Part shown: piece by piece, positions 55,101 through 64,000 of the stretch | Layout of the letters: each line of letters starts with the position of its first letter | Position numbering within the stretch: the stretch's first letter is position 1 | Source of the DNA: Pseudosporangium ferrugineum | Lineage (GTDB): Bacteria; Actinomycetota; Actinomycetes; Mycobacteriales; Micromonosporaceae | DNA: 64,000 bases | NCBI RefSeq assembly: GCF_003002065.1 | Contig: NZ_PVZG01000003.1 | Coordinates: 248,001 to 312,000 of the forward strand | Direction of reading: 5' to 3' | Position numbers and translations under genes: made by a program | The notes under the pieces: model-generated | Databases searched by the model: none | Seen by the model: the letters and a program-made list of their open reading frames with translations, nothing else | Told to the model about the DNA's origin: nothing

Positions 55101-55568
55101 GTGGCCGACAACGAACAACTCATCGCCGACATCACGGATGCGCAACAGCAGCTCCAGCACCTTTTCGCGTACGACCGGTCCGATCCCCTCTTCGCCTCTC
55201 AGCTCACCATGCCGCAGCTCAAGATTCTGCTGCTTCTGTTCAGACTGGGCGACACGTCCGGCCGGGAGCTGGCCGGGCTGCTCGGGGTCAGCCTGGCGAC
55301 GCTGAGCGGCATGGTGGACCGGCTGGTGGCCCACGACCTGGTGACCCGCGCCGAGGATCCGAACGACCGGCGGGTGCGGCGCATCATGCTGAGCGCCGGC
55401 GGCCGGGAGCTGATCTCCCGGATCATCACGGCGGGCGCGGAGAAGCAGGCCCGGCTGCTGCGCAAGCTGACGGACGAGGAGTTGCGTACGGTGCGCGACG
55501 CCATGGTGGCGCTGGTGCGGGTCGCCACCGAGGAGTCGGTGGAGACCGCGGGCTCAGGCCAGGTCTAG
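55101..55568 (+). CDS. MarR family transcriptional regulator
   Basis: The 155-residue regulator has a winged helix: [12 protein letters not shown], the recognition-helix region [23 protein letters not shown] and the wing [19 protein letters not shown] (the DxRxxR element). It is probably a ligand-released repressor of the divergent RND pump and of itself. GTG 55101 has GGGAGG 4 nt upstream. The 3' end overlaps the convergent thrC gene by 15 nt. Confidence 0.9.
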   Translation: MADNEQLIADITDAQQQLQHLFAYDRSDPLFASQLTMPQLKILLLLFRLGDTSGRELAGLLGVSLATLSGMVDRLVAHDLVTRAEDPNDRRVRRIMLSAGGRELISRIITAGAEKQARLLRKLTDEELRTVRDAMVALVRVATEESVETAGSGQV

Positions 55569-56603
55569 GGCGCGGGCCGCGGCGAGCACGTCGTTGCGGA
55601 TGGTGGTCGGCGACGGCGCGGTCGAGATCGCCCACTCGGGGTCCTTGAGGCCGTGCCCGGTGACCGTGCAGACCACCGTCGCGCCGGCCGGCACCGCGCC
55701 CGCCTCCGCCTGCTGGAGCAACCCGGCCACGCTCGCCGCGCTGCCCAGCTCGACGAACACGCCGACCTCGCGGGCCAGCAGCCGGTACGCCGCCAGGATC
55801 TCCCGGTCGGTCACCGCGGAGATCAGCCCGCCGGAGGCGTCCCGCGCGTCGAGCGCCTTCGTCCAGCTGGCCGGGTTGCCGATGCGGATGGCGGTGGCGA
55901 TGGTCGAGGGCTCCGGCACGACCTGCCCGTGGACGATGGGGGCCGCGCCCGAGGCCTGGAACCCGTACATCCTGGGCAGGATCTTGGAATTGCCCGCCTC
56001 GTGGTCCTCCTGGTAGCCCATCCAGTACGCGGAGATGTTGCCCGCGTTGCCGACCGGCAGGCAGTGGATGTCCGGGGCGGTGCCGAGCGCCTCGACGATC
56101 TCGAAGGCGGCGGTCTTCTGGCCGTGCAGACGGAAGATGTTGACCGAGTTGACCAGCGAGACCGGGAAGTCCTGGGACAGCTTCGAGGCCAGCGCGAGGC
56201 AGTCGTCGAAGTTGCCGTTGACCTGGAGCAGCTTGGCGCCGTGCACGAGGGCCTGGGCCAGCTTGCCGAGCGCGATCTTGCCCTGCGGCACCAGCACGGC
56301 GCAGGTCAGGCCCGCGCGGGCCGCGTACGCCGCCGCCGAGGCGCTGGTGTTGCCGGTGGAGGCGCAGATGATCGCCTTCGAGCCCTCCTCGACCGCCTTG
56401 GAGACGGCCATGGTCATGCCGCGGTCCTTGAACGACCCGGTCGGGTTGGCGCCCTCGACCTTGAGGTAGACGTCGGCGCCGGTGCGCTGGGAGAGCACGG
56501 GAGCGGGCACGAGCGGCGTGTTGCCCTCGTGCAGGGTGACCACCGGGGTGGCCGCCGAGACCGGGAGCCGGTCGCGGTATGCCTCGATAAGTCCCCGCCA
56601 CAT
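55554..56603 (-). CDS. thrC: Threonine synthase
   Basis: The 349-residue PLP enzyme converts O-phosphohomoserine to threonine. It has [17 protein letters not shown], the PLP-lysine segment [33 protein letters not shown] and [13 protein letters not shown] (phosphate-binding). This is the short bacterial/plant type class. ATG 56603 follows AGAGGA by about 8 nt. It lies 68 nt after hom and is in the same operon. Confidence 0.95.
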   Translation of the reverse strand: MWRGLIEAYRDRLPVSAATPVVTLHEGNTPLVPAPVLSQRTGADVYLKVEGANPTGSFKDRGMTMAVSKAVEEGSKAIICASTGNTSASAAAYAARAGLTCAVLVPQGKIALGKLAQALVHGAKLLQVNGNFDDCLALASKLSQDFPVSLVNSVNIFRLHGQKTAAFEIVEALGTAPDIHCLPVGNAGNISAYWMGYQEDHEAGNSKILPRMYGFQASGAAPIVHGQVVPEPSTIATAIRIGNPASWTKALDARDASGGLISAVTDREILAAYRLLAREVGVFVELGSAASVAGLLQQAEAGAVPAGATVVCTVTGHGLKDPEWAISTAPSPTTIRNDVLAAARALDLA

Positions 56604-56671
56604 GGTCTTTTCCTCTCCGACGACTTGCTCCAGGATGCACGAGCCCGCCGAATGGCGAGACCGCGCTTCCA

Positions 56672-57988
56672 CTATGCGGGACTTCCCTCGACCCGCAGGA
56701 CGCTCGCGATCGACCGTACGATGCTCAGCTCGCGCAGGTCCTCCACCGTCGCGGCGAGGTTGGCGTCCGGCGCCCCGTGCGTGACGATCACCAGCGTCGC
56801 GTCCTCGTCGCGTCCCGACTGCCGCACCGTCGCGATCGACACCTCGTGCTGGGCGAACACGCCGGCCACGGTGGCGAGCACGCCCTGGCGGTCGGCGACG
56901 TCCAGGCTGATGTGGTAGCGGGTCACCGCCTCGCCGATCGGGCGGATCGGCAGGTGGGCGTACGCGCTCTCGCTCGGCGCGCGGGTGCCCGACAGGCGGT
57001 TGCGCGCCGCCGCCACGATGTCGCCGAGCACGGCGCTGGCGGTCGGCGTACCCCCGGCTCCCCGGCCGTAGAACATGAGCTGCCCCGCGGCCTCGGCCTC
57101 GACGAACACCGCGTTGAACGCGTCGCCGACGCTCGCCAGCGGGTGGCTGCGCGGGATCATCGCCGGGTGCACCCGCACGCTGACCGACTCCTGCCCCGAG
57201 GAGTCCTCGCCCCGCTCGGCCAGGCACAGCAGCTTGATCGTGCAGCCCATCTCCTTGGCGCTGGCCATGTCCGCCGCCGTCACGCCGGTCATGCCCTCGC
57301 GGAACACGTCGGCCGCGGTCACCCGGGTGTGGAAGGCGAGCGAGGCCAGGATCGCGGCCTTCGCGGCGGCGTCGAAGCCCTCGACGTCGGCGGTGGGGTC
57401 GGCCTCCGCGTACCCGAGCTCGGTGGCCTCGTCCAGCGCCTCGCCGAAGCCGGCCCCGGTCGCGTCCATCGACGACAGGATGAAGTTGGTGGTGCCGTTC
57501 ACGATGCCGGTCACGCGGGTGACCCGGTCGCCGTGCAGCGACTCGCGCAGCGGGCGCAGCAGCGGGATCGCGCCGGCGACCGAGGCCTCGTAATAGAGGT
57601 CCGCGCCGCCCTCGGCGGCGGCGTCGTGCAGCGTCGCGCCGTCCTCGGCGAGCAACGCCTTGTTCGCCGTCACCACGCTCTTGCCGGCCCGCAGCGCCTC
57701 GGTGAGCCAGGACCGGGCCGGCTCGATGCCGCCCACGACCTCGATCACCACGTCCACGTCGTCGCGCTTGACCAGGCCCAGCGCGTCGGTGGTGAACAGC
57801 GCCGGGTCGACCGGCAGGCTGCCCCGCTCGCGCCCGAGGCGGCGCACGGCGATGCCGACGAGCTCCAGGGGCGCCCCGATCCGGGCCGTCAGATCCTCGG
57901 CCTGGTCGTGCAGGAGGCGGACGACCTCGCTGCCGACCGTGCCGCAGCCGAGCAGGGCCAGGCGAACCGCAGGCTTACCAGAACTCAT
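56672..57988 (-). CDS. hom: Homoserine dehydrogenase
   Basis: The 438-residue enzyme reduces aspartate semialdehyde to homoserine. The N-terminal Rossmann motif is [15 protein letters not shown]; the catalytic domain has [13 protein letters not shown] and [21 protein letters not shown]-terminal ACT domain ([21 protein letters not shown]) allows threonine feedback control. ATG 57988 overlaps the lysA stop (ATGA), so lysA and hom are translationally coupled. Confidence 0.96.
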   Translation of the reverse strand: MSSGKPAVRLALLGCGTVGSEVVRLLHDQAEDLTARIGAPLELVGIAVRRLGRERGSLPVDPALFTTDALGLVKRDDVDVVIEVVGGIEPARSWLTEALRAGKSVVTANKALLAEDGATLHDAAAEGGADLYYEASVAGAIPLLRPLRESLHGDRVTRVTGIVNGTTNFILSSMDATGAGFGEALDEATELGYAEADPTADVEGFDAAAKAAILASLAFHTRVTAADVFREGMTGVTAADMASAKEMGCTIKLLCLAERGEDSSGQESVSVRVHPAMIPRSHPLASVGDAFNAVFVEAEAAGQLMFYGRGAGGTPTASAVLGDIVAAARNRLSGTRAPSESAYAHLPIRPIGEAVTRYHISLDVADRQGVLATVAGVFAQHEVSIATVRQSGRDEDATLVIVTHGAPDANLAATVEDLRELSIVRSIASVLRVEGSPA

Positions 57989-59370
57989 CCCACATCCAAT
58001 GCGAGCAGATCTTCTTCGGTCTCCCGGCGGACGATGACCCGCGAGGCACCGTCCCGCACGGCCACCACCGGCGGGCGGGGCACGTGGTTGTAGTTGCTGG
58101 CCATGCTCCGGCAGTAGGCACCCGTGCCGGGCACCGCCACAAGATCTCCGGGCTGCACGTCGGCGGGCAGGAATTCATCCTTCACGACGATGTCCCCGGA
58201 TTCACAATGCTTTCCCACGACGCGGGCGAGCAGCGGCGGGGCCGGTGAGGCACGCCCGGCGAGGGTGGCCGAGTACGACGCGTCGTACAGCGCCGTGCGG
58301 ATGTTGTCGCTCATCCCGCCGTCGACACTCACGTACGTGCGCAGCCCGTCGACGTCCTTGACGGTGCCCACCTCGTACAGGGTCATGACGGCCGGTCCCA
58401 CGATGGCCCGGCCCGGCTCGATGGAGAGCCGCGGGCGCCGCAGGTTCTCGGCGGCGCACTCGGCGTCGACGATCTTGTTGATCCGCTTGGCGAGGTCGGC
58501 GGCGGCCGACGGGTCGTCCTGGGTCGTGTACGCGATGCCGAAGCCGCCGCCGAGGTCCAGCTCCTCCAGCTCGACCCCGCGCGCGTCGCGGATCTGCGCC
58601 TGGAGCTCGAGCACCCGCCGCGCGGACACCTCGAAGCCGGACGTGTCGAAGATCTGCGAGCCGATGTGCGAGTGCAGGCCCCGCAGGTCGAGCACGCCCT
58701 CGTCGAGCACCCGGATGGCCGCCTCGAACGCGGCGCCGCCGGCCAGCGAGAACCCGAACTTCTGGTCCTCGTGCGCGGTGGCGATGAACTCGTGCGTGTG
58801 CGCCTCGACGCCCACCGTGACGCGGATCAGCACGGCGGGCCGGGTGCCGCTCTCCCGGGCGAGCGCGGTGAGCCGGTCGATCTCCTGGAACGAGTCGACG
58901 ATGATCCGGCCGACCCCGGCGTCCAGCGCCCGGCGCAGCTCCGACACCGACTTGTTGTTGCCGTGGAAGCCCATCCGCTCGGCCGGGAAGCCCGCGGCCA
59001 GGGCGACCGCCAGCTCCCCGCCGGAGCAGACGTCCAGGAAGAGGCCCTCCTCGTCGATGACCTTGACGACGGCCTTGCACAGGAAGGATTTGCCGGCGTA
59101 ATAGACGTCGGCGCCGGCGAACGCGGCCGCGAAATCGCGGCAGCGCGTCCGCAGGTCGGCCTCGTCCAGCAGGTACGCCGGGGTGCCGTGCTCCGCCGCC
59201 AGGTCGAGGACGCTCACCCCGCCGATCTCCAGGGCGCCTTCTTCCGTACGGGTGACAGTGCGCGGCCACAACTGCGGCACCAGCGCATTCACGTCCTCGG
59301 GGACGCGCAGCCAGTTCGGCCCCCGGTTGCCGAGGTCGCCGTGCAGCGCCCCGGCCTCATGTGCCCGCAT
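57985..59370 (-). CDS. lysA: Diaminopimelate decarboxylase
   Basis: The 461-residue PLP enzyme makes L-lysine from meso-DAP. It has VYYAGKSFLCKAVVK with the PLP-Lys, HSHIGSQIFD, LDLGGGFGI, the active-site CESGD, and YNHVPRPPVV at the end. It starts 3 nt after argS. The order argS-lysA-hom-thrC is the usual actinobacterial aspartate-family operon. Confidence 0.96.
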   Translation of the reverse strand: MRAHEAGALHGDLGNRGPNWLRVPEDVNALVPQLWPRTVTRTEEGALEIGGVSVLDLAAEHGTPAYLLDEADLRTRCRDFAAAFAGADVYYAGKSFLCKAVVKVIDEEGLFLDVCSGGELAVALAAGFPAERMGFHGNNKSVSELRRALDAGVGRIIVDSFQEIDRLTALARESGTRPAVLIRVTVGVEAHTHEFIATAHEDQKFGFSLAGGAAFEAAIRVLDEGVLDLRGLHSHIGSQIFDTSGFEVSARRVLELQAQIRDARGVELEELDLGGGFGIAYTTQDDPSAAADLAKRINKIVDAECAAENLRRPRLSIEPGRAIVGPAVMTLYEVGTVKDVDGLRTYVSVDGGMSDNIRTALYDASYSATLAGRASPAPPLLARVVGKHCESGDIVVKDEFLPADVQPGDLVAVPGTGAYCRSMASNYNHVPRPPVVAVRDGASRVIVRRETEEDLLALDVG

Positions 59371-59373
59371 GAC

Positions 59374-61038
59374 CTACATCCTCTCGGGCGCGGTGACGCC
59401 CAGCAGTCCCAAACCGTTCGCGATCACCGTTCGGGTGGCGTCATTCAGCCAGAGGCGCGCCCGGTGCAGGTCGGTGATCTCCTCGTCGCCCATCGGCGTG
59501 ACCCGGCACTTGTCGAAGAAGCGGTGGTAGTCGCCCGCGAGGTCCTCCAGGTAGCGCGCGACCCGGTGCGGCTCCCGCAGCTCCGCGGCGCTGCCCACGA
59601 CGGCCGGATACTCGCCGATCGCCTTGAGCAGGTCGTTCTCCTTCTCGTGCACGAGCAGCTCGGGCCGGAAGTCGCCGGGCTCGCCCCGGGTCAGCCCGAC
59701 CGCCGCCGCCTGCCGGGCGACGCTGGCCGACCGGGCTGCGACATATTGGACATAATAGACGGGGTTGTCGCTCTTGGCCCGCGTCCACAGGTCGATGTCG
59801 ATGTCGATCGGCGAGTCGGACGAATACCGCGCCAGGGCGTACCGGGTCGCGTCCACGCCGAGGGCGTCGACGAAGTCCTCGAGCGTCACCACCGTGCCGG
59901 CCCGCTTGCTCATCCGCACCGGCTCGCCGTCGCGCACCAGGTTGACCAGCTGGCCGATGAGGATCTCCAGGCTGACCGCCGGGTCGTCGCCGAAGCACGC
60001 CGCCATCGCCTTCATCCGGCCGATGTAGCCGTGGTGGTCGGCGCCGAGCATGATCACGACCTTCTCGAAGCCGCGCTTGCGCTTGTCCAGGTAGTAGGCG
60101 CAGTCGGCGGCGAAATACGTCCAGTCGCCGTCGGACTTGCGCAGCACCCGGTCCTTGTCGTCGCCGAAGTCGGTGGTGCGCAGCCAGGTCGCGCCGTCCG
60201 CCTCGAACACGTGCCCCTGCTCGCGCAGCCGGTCGAGCGCCTCCTGCAACTCGCCCCGGTCGTGCAGATCCTTCTCGTTGAAGTACGTGTCGAAGTGCAC
60301 GCCGAACTCGTCCAGCGACTGCCGGATCTCGGCGAACATCAACTCCACGCCCTCGACCCGGAACACCTCCTGCGCCTCGGCCTCCGGCAGCTCCAGCACG
60401 GCCGGGACCCGCGCCTTCACGGCCCCGGCGATCTCGGCGATGTACGCGCCGCCGTACCCGTCCTCGGGCGCGGCCTCACCCTTCGCCGCGGCGAGCAGCG
60501 ACCGGGCGAACCGGTCGATCTGCGACCCGGCGTCGTTGAAGTAGTACTCCGTGCCGACGTCGGCGCCGGACGCCCGCAGCAGCCGCGACAGCGCGTCACC
60601 GACCGCCGCCCAGCGCACGCCGCCGATGTGCACGGGGCCGGTGGGGTTGGCGGAGACGAACTCCAGGTTGATCTTCTGGCCGGCGAGGCGGTCGGTGTGG
60701 CCGTACTCCTGCCCCGCCAGCACCACGTCGCGAGCCAGCACCCCCGCCGCGGCGGCGTCCAGCCGGATGTTGAGGAAGCCCGGACCGGCGATCTCCACCG
60801 ACTTGATCCCCGGCCGGCTGCTCAGCTCCGTGGCGAGCGCCGAAGCCAGCTCGCGCGGCGCGACGCCGGCCTTCTTGCCCAGCTGCATGGCCATCGTCGA
60901 GGCGTAGTCGCCGTGCTCGGGGTTACGGGGTCGCTCCACCGTCGTCGTCTCCGGCAGCAGGGCGACGTCGAGGCCGCGGGTGACGAAAACGGCACGCGCA
61001 GCTGTGAGAACGGTGGCAGCGAGGTCAGCGGGAGTCAC
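59374..61038 (-). CDS. argS: Arginyl-tRNA synthetase
   Basis: The 554-residue class I synthetase has the N-terminal additional domain ([20 protein letters not shown]), the HIGH motif as [23 protein letters not shown], the KMSKS equivalent [14 protein letters not shown] and the anticodon-binding C-terminal domain. GTG 61038 stands 6 nt after TAGCAT, with no ribosome binding site. It is the first gene of the argS-lysA-hom-thrC operon. A tRNA-Arg gene lies 2 kb away. Confidence 0.96.
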   Translation of the reverse strand: MTPADLAATVLTAARAVFVTRGLDVALLPETTTVERPRNPEHGDYASTMAMQLGKKAGVAPRELASALATELSSRPGIKSVEIAGPGFLNIRLDAAAAGVLARDVVLAGQEYGHTDRLAGQKINLEFVSANPTGPVHIGGVRWAAVGDALSRLLRASGADVGTEYYFNDAGSQIDRFARSLLAAAKGEAAPEDGYGGAYIAEIAGAVKARVPAVLELPEAEAQEVFRVEGVELMFAEIRQSLDEFGVHFDTYFNEKDLHDRGELQEALDRLREQGHVFEADGATWLRTTDFGDDKDRVLRKSDGDWTYFAADCAYYLDKRKRGFEKVVIMLGADHHGYIGRMKAMAACFGDDPAVSLEILIGQLVNLVRDGEPVRMSKRAGTVVTLEDFVDALGVDATRYALARYSSDSPIDIDIDLWTRAKSDNPVYYVQYVAARSASVARQAAAVGLTRGEPGDFRPELLVHEKENDLLKAIGEYPAVVGSAAELREPHRVARYLEDLAGDYHRFFDKCRVTPMGDEEITDLHRARLWLNDATRTVIANGLGLLGVTAPERM

Positions 61039-61062
61039 TGAGCCATGCTATCCGGGTAGACT
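61039..61062. promoter_or_regulatory. Divergent -10 elements for argS and the DUF3105 gene
   Basis: On the minus strand TAGCAT (61050-61045) plus 6 nt precedes GTG 61038. On the plus strand TAGACT (61057-61062) would start the DUF3105/DUF305 transcript with a 5' UTR of about 65 nt. The elements lie back to back with 6 bp between them. Confidence 0.5.
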
Positions 61063-61134
61063 TTGGCGCCCGGCGGCGTACCGGGGCCTGTGCACGGGCC
61101 CGGCCCGACCATCCCCACGAATTGACGAGGCACG

Positions 61135-61950
61135 ATGAGTATGAGCACCCCGGGTCCCGAGCGGGTCCCGTCCACCGTGAAGGTCGACAAGACGTCGGGG
61201 CAGGGCAAGCCGCCCGCCAAGGCCGGCGGCACCCGGCCGGCCGGCAAGGGCCCGCAGGGCAAGGGCGGCAAGGGCGGCGGCAAGGGCCGCAAGCCGGTCG
61301 CACCCGTCAAGGTCAGCGGCGGCCGCAACTGGGGCCCGATCGCGGTGGCCGGCGTGGTGGTCCTGATCGCCGTCGGCATCATCGGCTACGGCGTGTTCGC
61401 CTCGATCAAGGGCAGCGAGTCCTGGGAAGACCGCGCGGGCGGCATCGAGGGCATCATCGACTACCGGTCGCAGAAGAACCCGCAGATCGACGACCGCAAC
61501 CACAAGGACGGGCCCCTCACGTACGTGACCAACCCGCCCGTCGGCGGCGCGCACAACTCCTCCTGGCAGAACTGCATGGGCGACGTCTACCCGGAGCCGA
61601 TCGCCAACGAGCACGCCGTCCACAGCCTCGAGCACGGCGCGGTCTGGGTCACGTACAAGCAGGGCCTCGCGGCCGACCAGGTGACCAAGCTCCAGGAGAA
61701 GGTCCAGGGCAAGGACTACATGTTCATGAGCCCGGTCGCCAACCTCGACAAGAACGTCTCCCTGCAGGCGTGGGGCTACCAGCTCAAGGTCGACAGCGCC
61801 GACGACGGCCGCATCGACGAGTTCATCAAGGACCTCCGCCTGAACGCCACCATGGAGCCCAACGCGGTCTGCTCCGGCGGCAACACCAACACCGGCCCGG
61901 TCACGGCAGCCTCGAACGGCACGGGCATGGACCAGCCGACGGGCAACTGA
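61135..61950 (+). CDS. DUF3105 domain membrane-anchored protein
   Basis: The 271-residue protein has a Lys/Gly/Pro-rich basic N-terminus of about 60 residues, one membrane helix (IAVAGVVVLIAVGIIGYGVF) and an extracytoplasmic DUF3105 domain. Key segments are YVTNPPVGGAHNSSWQNCMG, VHSLEHGAVWVTY and a C-terminal Cys, which with the inner Cys could form a disulfide. DUF3105 often accompanies DUF305 and metal-handling genes in Actinobacteria. GACGAGG stands before ATG 61135; ATG 61141 is also possible. The stop overlaps the next start (TGATG). Confidence 0.82.
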   Translation: MSMSTPGPERVPSTVKVDKTSGQGKPPAKAGGTRPAGKGPQGKGGKGGGKGRKPVAPVKVSGGRNWGPIAVAGVVVLIAVGIIGYGVFASIKGSESWEDRAGGIEGIIDYRSQKNPQIDDRNHKDGPLTYVTNPPVGGAHNSSWQNCMGDVYPEPIANEHAVHSLEHGAVWVTYKQGLAADQVTKLQEKVQGKDYMFMSPVANLDKNVSLQAWGYQLKVDSADDGRIDEFIKDLRLNATMEPNAVCSGGNTNTGPVTAASNGTGMDQPTGN

Positions 61951-62627
61951 TGACCGCCCCCACGGACCAGGACGCGGCGGCCCGGGCCGCCGCGCCGGCC
62001 GAGGACACCCCCACCACCCGGACCGGCCCCCGCTTCGGCACCGGCTGGCTCGCCCTGGTGCTCGTCCTCGGCCTCCTCCTGGGCGCGGCCGCCGGCGCCT
62101 TCGGCACCCGCCTGATCGGCACCCCCGCGGACGACTCCGCGGAGGCGGGCTTCCTGCGCGACATGAGCACCCACCACGCCCAGGCCGTGGAGATGTCCAT
62201 GATCGAGCACGCCAACTCCACCAACCCGCAACTCGTCACCCTCGCCGGCGACATAGCCATGACCCAGAACGGCCAGGTCGGCACGATGCTGGCCTGGCTC
62301 CGCGAATGGAACCTCAGCCCCACCGGCACCCAACCGGCCATGGCCTGGATGCCCGACTCCGCCGGCTCGGTCCGCAACGGCCTCATGCCCGGCATGGCCA
62401 CCCCCGCCGACCTCGCCACCCTCCGCAAGGCCACCGGCAACGACCTCGACATCCAGTACCTGACCCTGATGCGCCAACACCACCTGGGCGGCATCCACAT
62501 GGCCCAGGAAATCATCACCCTCTCCGACGAGAAGAAGGTCACAGCCCTGGCAGGCACGATGGTCGCCGGCCAACAGAGCGAGATCAACCTGATCGACGAC
62601 CTCCTCGCCAAGCTAAAAGCCCCCTGA
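61950..62627 (+). CDS. DUF305 domain protein
   Basis: The 225-residue protein has a short cytoplasmic region, a membrane helix (WLALVLVLGLLLGAAAGAF) and a four-helix ferritin-like DUF305 domain. His and Met residues recur in metal-site pattern: MSTHHAQAVEMSMIEHA, MPGMATPADL and MRQHHLGGIHMAQEII. Such proteins are linked to copper or other metal stress. It is coupled to the DUF3105 gene. No regulator or copper ATPase gene is within the window. Confidence 0.82.
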   Translation: MTAPTDQDAAARAAAPAEDTPTTRTGPRFGTGWLALVLVLGLLLGAAAGAFGTRLIGTPADDSAEAGFLRDMSTHHAQAVEMSMIEHANSTNPQLVTLAGDIAMTQNGQVGTMLAWLREWNLSPTGTQPAMAWMPDSAGSVRNGLMPGMATPADLATLRKATGNDLDIQYLTLMRQHHLGGIHMAQEIITLSDEKKVTALAGTMVAGQQSEINLIDDLLAKLKAP

Positions 62628-62629
62628 CC

Positions 62630-62770
62630 CCCAAGCGACTCGCGGCCGCTCCCAGCGACTGCTGGCCGCTCCCAGCCGCTCCCGGCGACTCCCAGCCGCT
62701 CCCAGTGACTCCCAGCCGCCCTCGGCCGCTGTCGGCCGCTCGCGGCGACTCCCGGCGACTCCCGGTGGCA
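62630..62770. repeat. Degenerate decamer repeats (cagcgactcc / cagccgctcc)
   Basis: Around 14 imperfect 9-10 bp units of the type gactcccag and ccgctcccag follow the DUF305 stop. After it, 62820-62960 holds short ggcggccctc repeats. The 418-bp stretch 62628-63045 has no convincing gene; reading frames across it are low-complexity. Confidence 0.75.
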
Positions 62771-63027
62771 GCAGTGTGGGGGGCGAGTCCGGCGGCAGCC
62801 AGATCCCCCGGCAACCTGACGGCTCCCGCCGACCCGGCGGCCCTCGGCGGCCCTCGGCGGCCCCCACCGAACCCGCGGTCTCCCTCGGTCCCGCCGGCCT
62901 CGCCCCTCGGCGGTCTCACCGCTCACCGGCCCCACCGCTCACCGGCCTCGAGGTCTCGCCGGCCTCGAGGTGTCGCCGGTGCCGCCGAGGAGGGGGTAAC
63001 CGTTTCGGGCGGCCCGAGGAGGTCTGC

Positions 63028-63033
63028 TAGGCT
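63028..63033 (+). promoter_or_regulatory. -10 element TAGGCT for tRNA-Arg
   Basis: TAGGCT lies 12 nt before the first base of the tRNA. No clear -35 is visible. Confidence 0.5.
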
Positions 63034-63045
63034 TCCTCTCGCTGA

Positions 63046-63117
63046 GCCCCCGTAGCTCAGGGGATAGAGCGTCGCCCTCCGGAGGCGAAAGCGCAGGTTC
63101 GAATCCTGCCGGGGGCA
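63046..63117 (+). tRNA. tRNA-Arg (anticodon CCG)
   Basis: The cloverleaf is complete: acceptor GCCCCCG (63046-63052) pairs with CGGGGGC (63110-63116). The D arm is TAGCTCAGGGGATAGAGC. The anticodon loop CTCCGGA sits in a TCGCC/GGCGA stem, and the T arm is GCAGG-TTCGAAT-CCTGC. The discriminator base is A63117. CCA is not encoded (CCC follows). It reads CGG, a frequent Arg codon in GC-rich genomes. Confidence 0.95.
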
Positions 63118-63139
63118 CCCAGGTCCACCAGGACTCAAG

Positions 63140-63176
63140 TGCCACTGACCAGCCCAAACACGGTCGGTGGCATTTC
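63140..63176 (+). terminator. Rho-independent terminator after tRNA-Arg
   Basis: TGCCACTGACC (63140-63150) and GGTCGGTGGCA (63162-63172) pair over 11 bp with one wobble. TTT directly follows. Confidence 0.8.
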
Positions 63177-63567
63177 TCGTCTGGGCGGTGAGCTACGGCC
63201 GGAAGCGGCTTTCGCCGGCCAGTCCTGCCGAAGGCGTACCGAAGCGCCGGGCGGATCGCCTTCACCTACTCGCGCCGGGCCGTGGCCGCGCGGCGAGCCA
63301 AGCGGTGACCGCCGCGGTGGTGCGGCCCTCGCTTGGGCCGGCAGGCCCTGACCACCGGACGGATCGCGGAAGCCGACGTGTCGCCGGTCCGCGGTCTTGG
63401 TTGTTCGTCGATGCCGAGCTCCGCGACCGGTTCGGGCTCGGCCGGCAGCACAGCAGCGACCCCGACTGACACCTCCGGGACAGTCACCCTGTTCCCAAGT
63501 CAGCGGCGATCGAAGGCACCCCGTGAGAGAGCAGCTTGAGGCCGGATCCGGTCTGGTCCGGCAGTGC
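63177..63567. other. Intergenic region with no supported gene; possible gene remnant
   Basis: Between the tRNA terminator and the leftward partial gene no frame looks like an intact gene. A plus-strand stretch near 63400-63470 reads SWLFVDAELRDRFGLGRQ, which looks protein-like, but it has no start or upstream continuity. It may be the end of a decayed gene, as is common beside tRNA genes used for integration. Confidence 0.35.
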
Positions 63568-64000
63568 TCATCGCTGGGCGACGAATGCGGCCAGCCGTTC
63601 GCTGACCGGGCTCACCCGTGGGCGCGGCGGCTGGGCGTAGTAGCCGGATTTGACCTCGCGCAGCAGGTCCTCGCCGTCGCGATTCCAGTTGAACTTCGGC
63701 CGTTTCAGCAGCCGCCGGATCACGATCGTCGCCTTCTCCGGGTTCCGCTCGGCCAGCCGCCGGATCACCATCGGCTCGACGCTGTCGTCGTGGAGGTATT
63801 CCAATGCGTGTTCACGCCAGCGTCGGCGCCGGAGCAGGTCGGGGTTGGCGAACGCCTGCTCGACGAGGCCGAACTCGGTGTAGAAGCCGATCCCGTCTGT
63901 CTCGTCGTAGATCAACGCGACCGTCTCGGAGTCGGCCATGTCCTCCGGCAGGGTCACGGCCACCCCAGCCGGCGGGCCGTCGGGTTCCGGGCGGCCGAGG
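63568..64000 (-). CDS. Uncharacterised protein, 5' end outside window
   Basis: The frame stays open to the right edge. An internal GTG at 63963 could be the start of a 131-residue protein. The visible part reads ...ADSETVALIYDETDGIGFYTEFGLVEQAF, then a helical Arg-rich part (RRLAERNPEKATIVIRRLLKRP) and a C-terminus PRPRVSPVSERLAAFVAQR. I do not recognise a family. It points towards the tRNA gene. Confidence 0.55.
   Translation of the reverse strand, partial: LGRPEPDGPPAGVAVTLPEDMADSETVALIYDETDGIGFYTEFGLVEQAFANPDLLRRRRWREHALEYLHDDSVEPMVIRRLAERNPEKATIVIRRLLKRPKFNWNRDGEDLLREVKSGYYAQPPRPRVSPVSERLAAFVAQR

Overview
The window is very GC-rich chromosomal DNA from an actinobacterium, most likely a member of the Micromonosporaceae such as Actinoplanes or a relative (an inference from gene content, not from a search). 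Clues are NucS-type mismatch repair, a MurA with Asp in place of the usual active-site Cys, DivIVA-type coiled-coil proteins, an Actinobacteria-style Rho with a long Arg/Asp/Asn-rich insert, DUF2550 next to atpC, GTG/TTG starts, and many genes whose start codon lies 6-7 nt after a TANNNT -10 hexamer (probably leaderless mRNAs).

Layout. 1-3259: two paralogous long coiled-coil (DivIVA/FilP-like) genes. 3260-21249: a mixed region with an AI-2E-type permease, an alpha/beta hydrolase, an aldehyde dehydrogenase, two ABC exporter pairs, nucS, a three-domain FtsK/EccC-like ATPase with a coiled-coil membrane partner, a 3-hydroxyacyl-CoA dehydrogenase, murA and a cobalamin adenosyltransferase. 21604-32876: mostly leftward, DUF2550, atpC, an LCP-family gene, atpDGAHFEB, two small atp-associated membrane proteins and glyA. 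32958-41871: an SDR gene, then two TsaC/Sua5-family genes with a low-molecular-weight phosphatase between them, prmC, a TPR-GGDEF gene, a beta-propeller protein, prfA and rpmE. 42062-45908: an accessory insert with a T4-like RNA repair operon (Rnl1-type ligase, Pnkp, second ligase) and a bacterial nitric oxide synthase. 46069-61038: rho, thrB, a drug-efflux insert (MFS, RND, MarR), thrC, hom, lysA, argS. 61135-64000: a DUF3105/DUF305 pair, tRNA-Arg(CCG), and a partial gene at the edge.

The backbone argS-lysA-hom-thrC-thrB-rho-rpmE-prfA-prmC-tsaC-(PTP)-glyA-atpI-atpBEFHAGDC-murA follows an old gene order. From memory, parts of it match Mycobacterium tuberculosis (argS to atp to murA) and parts match Bacillus subtilis (rho, rpmE, prfA, prmC, ywlC, ywlE, glyA, atp, murAA). 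Accessory genes sit at the joints of this backbone: RNA repair plus NOS between rpmE and rho, efflux genes between thrB and thrC, signalling genes between prfA and prmC, and an LCP gene between atpD and atpC.

The most interesting items are the tricistronic RNA repair cassette, the separation of atpC from atpD by a hairpin and an LCP gene, the TsaC paralogue with an altered KxR motif beside an intact Sua5, the EccC-like ATPase module, and the repeated leaderless-promoter pattern. Several intergenic regions hold short tandem repeats (16, 20, 32 and 34 bp units).
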